From Macrosoma leucophasiata (lineage: Eukaryota; Arthropoda; Insecta; Lepidoptera; Hedylidae), in contig JAWQUS010000010.1 of assembly GCA_036365455.1 (NCBI GenBank), positions 14,826,501 to 14,890,500 of the forward strand: 64,000 nt of DNA. Reading direction: 5' to 3'. This document shows, piece by piece, positions 61,915 through 64,000 of this stretch. Under the pieces are notes generated by a model. The model saw nothing but the letters and a program-made list of their open reading frames with translations, had not been told where the DNA came from and ran no database searches. The first letter of the stretch is position 1. Each line of letters starts with the position of its first letter. Position numbers and translations under genes: made by a program.

Positions 61915-62300
61915 GGGAGTTTTGGCGGGAACCTTGAAAGAGGCGTGTGGTGCTCTTATTATATTTCAATTTCTTGATGTATTTTTGAGTCCTATTAAAT
62001 AAATTTGGTGGAATATTCTTTGATATAGGTTTATTACAGTGCCGTGTATAGTAAAATCGAATAACAGTGCGAAAACACGTCCTTTCGGGTTGCCTCCAAA
62101 ACTTCATTGTAAATGTTCTGGTAAGGTAGCCATTGCTTTACTCGAATTACTGTTACTGACTGTGACTCTGACTGACCGATTGATAAATTGACTGACAGAC
62201 TCTGACTTTTACGTTGCTTAATATGAATACGAAATATCTTTTTACTTGACACTGGCAATATGCGTAGAAATAGCGATACCATAACATTAAAAAAAGTGTC
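61915..62300. repeat. direct repeat family T, copy 1
   Basis: GGGAGTTTTGGCGGGAACCT, CAGTGCGAAAACACG, TTGCCTCCAAAACTTC, GCTTTACTCGAATTAC, TACGAAATATC, ATATGCG, A-rich end. Two more copies follow in this window end. Confidence 0.85.
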
Positions 62301-62429
62301 ACATCTTTAATTTTTTATTCTGTGTCCAGATGCTTTAAGCATTCTTAATTAAACTGTCACTTAAATTTACACCAACGAACTGATCTCCTTAACGTCACTT
62401 GTGCTGAAACAACAGATTATGGTTGACCT

Positions 62430-62815
62430 CTGAATGTCGTCAAAAATGTGTCGTTGGCGGTCGCGGGCACGTTCCGAGGTAAAGTCGGGCAGACGAGAAT
62501 AGACGGTGCGTCGACGTAAGTGTGACGTCACAACACGTCATGTGATGCGTCCCGGCTTCTTCGGGCTCTTTTTCAGGAAAATACGAGACTGGGTAGCGCC
62601 AACATGGCATTGATCATACTCACGCCAGCCAATTGGCGCAGTATAACGCCGATCTACAAATGAAACAGACACTAGATTGCAAATTAATAGAATTTGGTGT
62701 TTTGGAAGAGATACACGGACGTATAAACATCATCAAGGTCTCGATATGTTTGTAGTGTTTAAATAAAGTACTGTTACTCTTTGCTTGGTTTCATTCTTTG
62801 ACAGCTCTAATCTTT
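62430..62815. other. GC-richer unassigned sequence
   Basis: Contains TGACGTCACAACACGTCATG, CGCCAGCCAATTGGCGCAGT and AATAAAGTACTGTTACTC. Looks like a terminal or regulatory segment of a retroelement (solo LTR possible), but no paired end was found. Confidence 0.25.
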
Positions 62816-62816
62816 T

Positions 62817-63445
62817 AATCTATCTATATATATAAAAATGCAACCGATTTGGCTTATACTGATTTTGAATAATTTTTGGACGTCCAGAGAATGTTTAAAA
62901 GGTAAGAAAATGAAAAAAAATGAAGAAATTGAAGGGAAATAGTAAAAAACACCATTTCATTTTCCCATACAAATAGTCCGTATCTATATTATCAAACCTT
63001 TGAGGGAGTTTTGGCGGGAACGCGGAAAAGAGCTGTGTCGCTGCGTGATATTATTTTCGAAATTTGTGTATAGTCGCGTTTTTATGTGTAAGAATGGTGG
63101 GATTTTTATCATAAAGCATTCGATAATGTTCACGAGTGTAAGAAAGTGATATTATGAAGTGAAAAGTGATTTTTCGTATTGCCTCCAAAACTTCGTAAAA
63201 ACTTCAGTAAAGTCCGCATCGCTTTACTGGAGCCACCCCATTATCTCATCATATTCCTCATGGAAGCATTTAATCATCGTCATCTTCCATATGGATATTC
63301 ATTAATTTAAAGAAATGTGAAATTCAATATGTATACGATTGAAAGACTGTATCTATAGTCATGACAAATTATTAAAAAAAAAAATCAAACCTTTGACACA
63401 TGTCATATTTTCATTCTGAGGCAATACGAAGTTTGCCGGGTCAGC
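62817..63445. repeat. Helitron-like repeat, interrupted
   Basis: ATCTATCTATATATATAAAA, TTTTCCCATACAAATAGTCC and the 3' end CATTCTGAGGCAATACGAAG followed by TTTGCCGGGTCAGCTAATAA. The middle contains family T copy 2. Confidence 0.5.
63003..63235. repeat. direct repeat family T, copy 2, divergent
   Basis: GAGGGAGTTTTGGCGGGAAC, ATTGCCTCCAAAACTTCGTA and CATCGCTTTACTGGAG in the same order as copy 1, inside the Helitron-like repeat. Confidence 0.7.
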
Positions 63446-63467
63446 TAATAAGGAATAACTGCGTCAA

Positions 63468-63845
63468 GAGTTTTGGCGGGAACATTGAAAGAGGCGTATG
63501 GTGCTCTTATTTTATTTCATTTTCTTGGTGTATTTTTAATTTATATTGAATAAAGTTGGTGGCATTTTGTTTAGGTTTATTACAGTGCCCGTGTATAATG
63601 AAATAGAATAACAGTGCGAAAATACGACCTTTCAGGTTGCCTCCAAAACTTAATTGTAAATGTTCTAGTAAAGTAGCCATCGCTTTACTCGAATAACTTG
63701 ACTATAACTCACTTGACTGACACCTTAATAAATAATTGACTGACTATATAATGCTAACTTTTACGCTGCTTTAATAAATACGAAATATCGTTTTACTTGA
63801 TGGCAATATGCGTAATAGCGATTCCATAATTAAAAAAAAAAAACA
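63468..63845. repeat. direct repeat family T, copy 3
   Basis: Very similar to copy 1: GAGTTTTGGCGGGAACATTG, TTTATTACAGTGCC, GGTTGCCTCCAAAACTTA, ATCGCTTTACTCGAATAACT, ending in an A run. Confidence 0.85.
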
Positions 63846-64000
63846 AACTGCGTCAACTAATCCATCTGCCGTCAAATACACTACAATTTAATACAGTGCA
63901 AAGTGCAATGTGAAATGAACAGGTGGTAAAAGGTGAAATTAAATATCGGCTCTATGTTAGAAACTACATAGTTATTAGTTGTGTAAATCGAAAACACTGT

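Overview
The window looks like nuclear DNA of a moth or butterfly (Lepidoptera). It is AT-rich, contains the insect telomere-type motif CCTAA, and is packed with lepidopteran-style mobile elements: mariner, CR1/Jockey-like, R1-like, RTE-like and Penelope-like retroelements, tRNA-derived SINEs, and many MITEs. Species is not determined. Only one host gene can be read completely: Rab3, on the minus strand. It has five coding exons between 37,933 and 31,504 and encodes 220 residues with all GTPase motifs and a C-terminal C-N-C prenylation signal. A CpG-richer, promoter-like patch near 42.05-42.15 kb and a tiny well-spliced plus-strand exon at 42,915-42,944 (MANENGVHK) suggest a second, divergently transcribed gene whose other exons I could not find.

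Layout. 0-3.7 kb: truncated mariner and dispersed repeats. 3.9-10.2 kb: a non-LTR retrotransposon (minus strand) with intact ORF1 and ORF2. Its 5' part is followed by a directly repeated, apparently identical 1,523-bp segment that also carries flanking DNA. 10.2-12.1 kb: three foldback/MITE elements in and beside a local duplication whose other copy lacks two of them. 12.1-22.5 kb: GC-rich fragment, SINEs, a tRNA-like foldback, a Penelope GIY-YIG fragment, a 126-130-bp tandem array, a hAT MITE with an 8-bp target duplication, and a 1.08-kb hAT-like element whose empty site lies in the same window at 59.35 kb. 22.5-26.2 kb: a three-level nest, mariner inside a non-LTR element inside a SINE. 26.2-31.5 kb: repeats and probable Rab3 downstream/3' UTR sequence. 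31.5-38 kb: Rab3, with one intron carrying a pre-miRNA-like hairpin, a mariner and an RT fragment ending in a foldback. 38-50 kb: introns or intergenic DNA with repeats. 50.9-56 kb: degenerate GTAGCG array, a MITE with perfect 24-bp termini, a CCTAA-rich minisatellite, an R1-like RNase H remnant and a GC-rich island. 56-64 kb: gag-like retroelement, SINEs, RTE tails and a triple direct repeat.

Family names LR1, LR2, SINE-A, SINE-B and R19 are labels of convenience used only here. All identities come from reading the sequence; no database search was run. The window is best understood as one conserved neuronal gene set in a record of successive transposon insertions. Several insertions can be ordered or proven because unoccupied paralogous sites are present in the same window.
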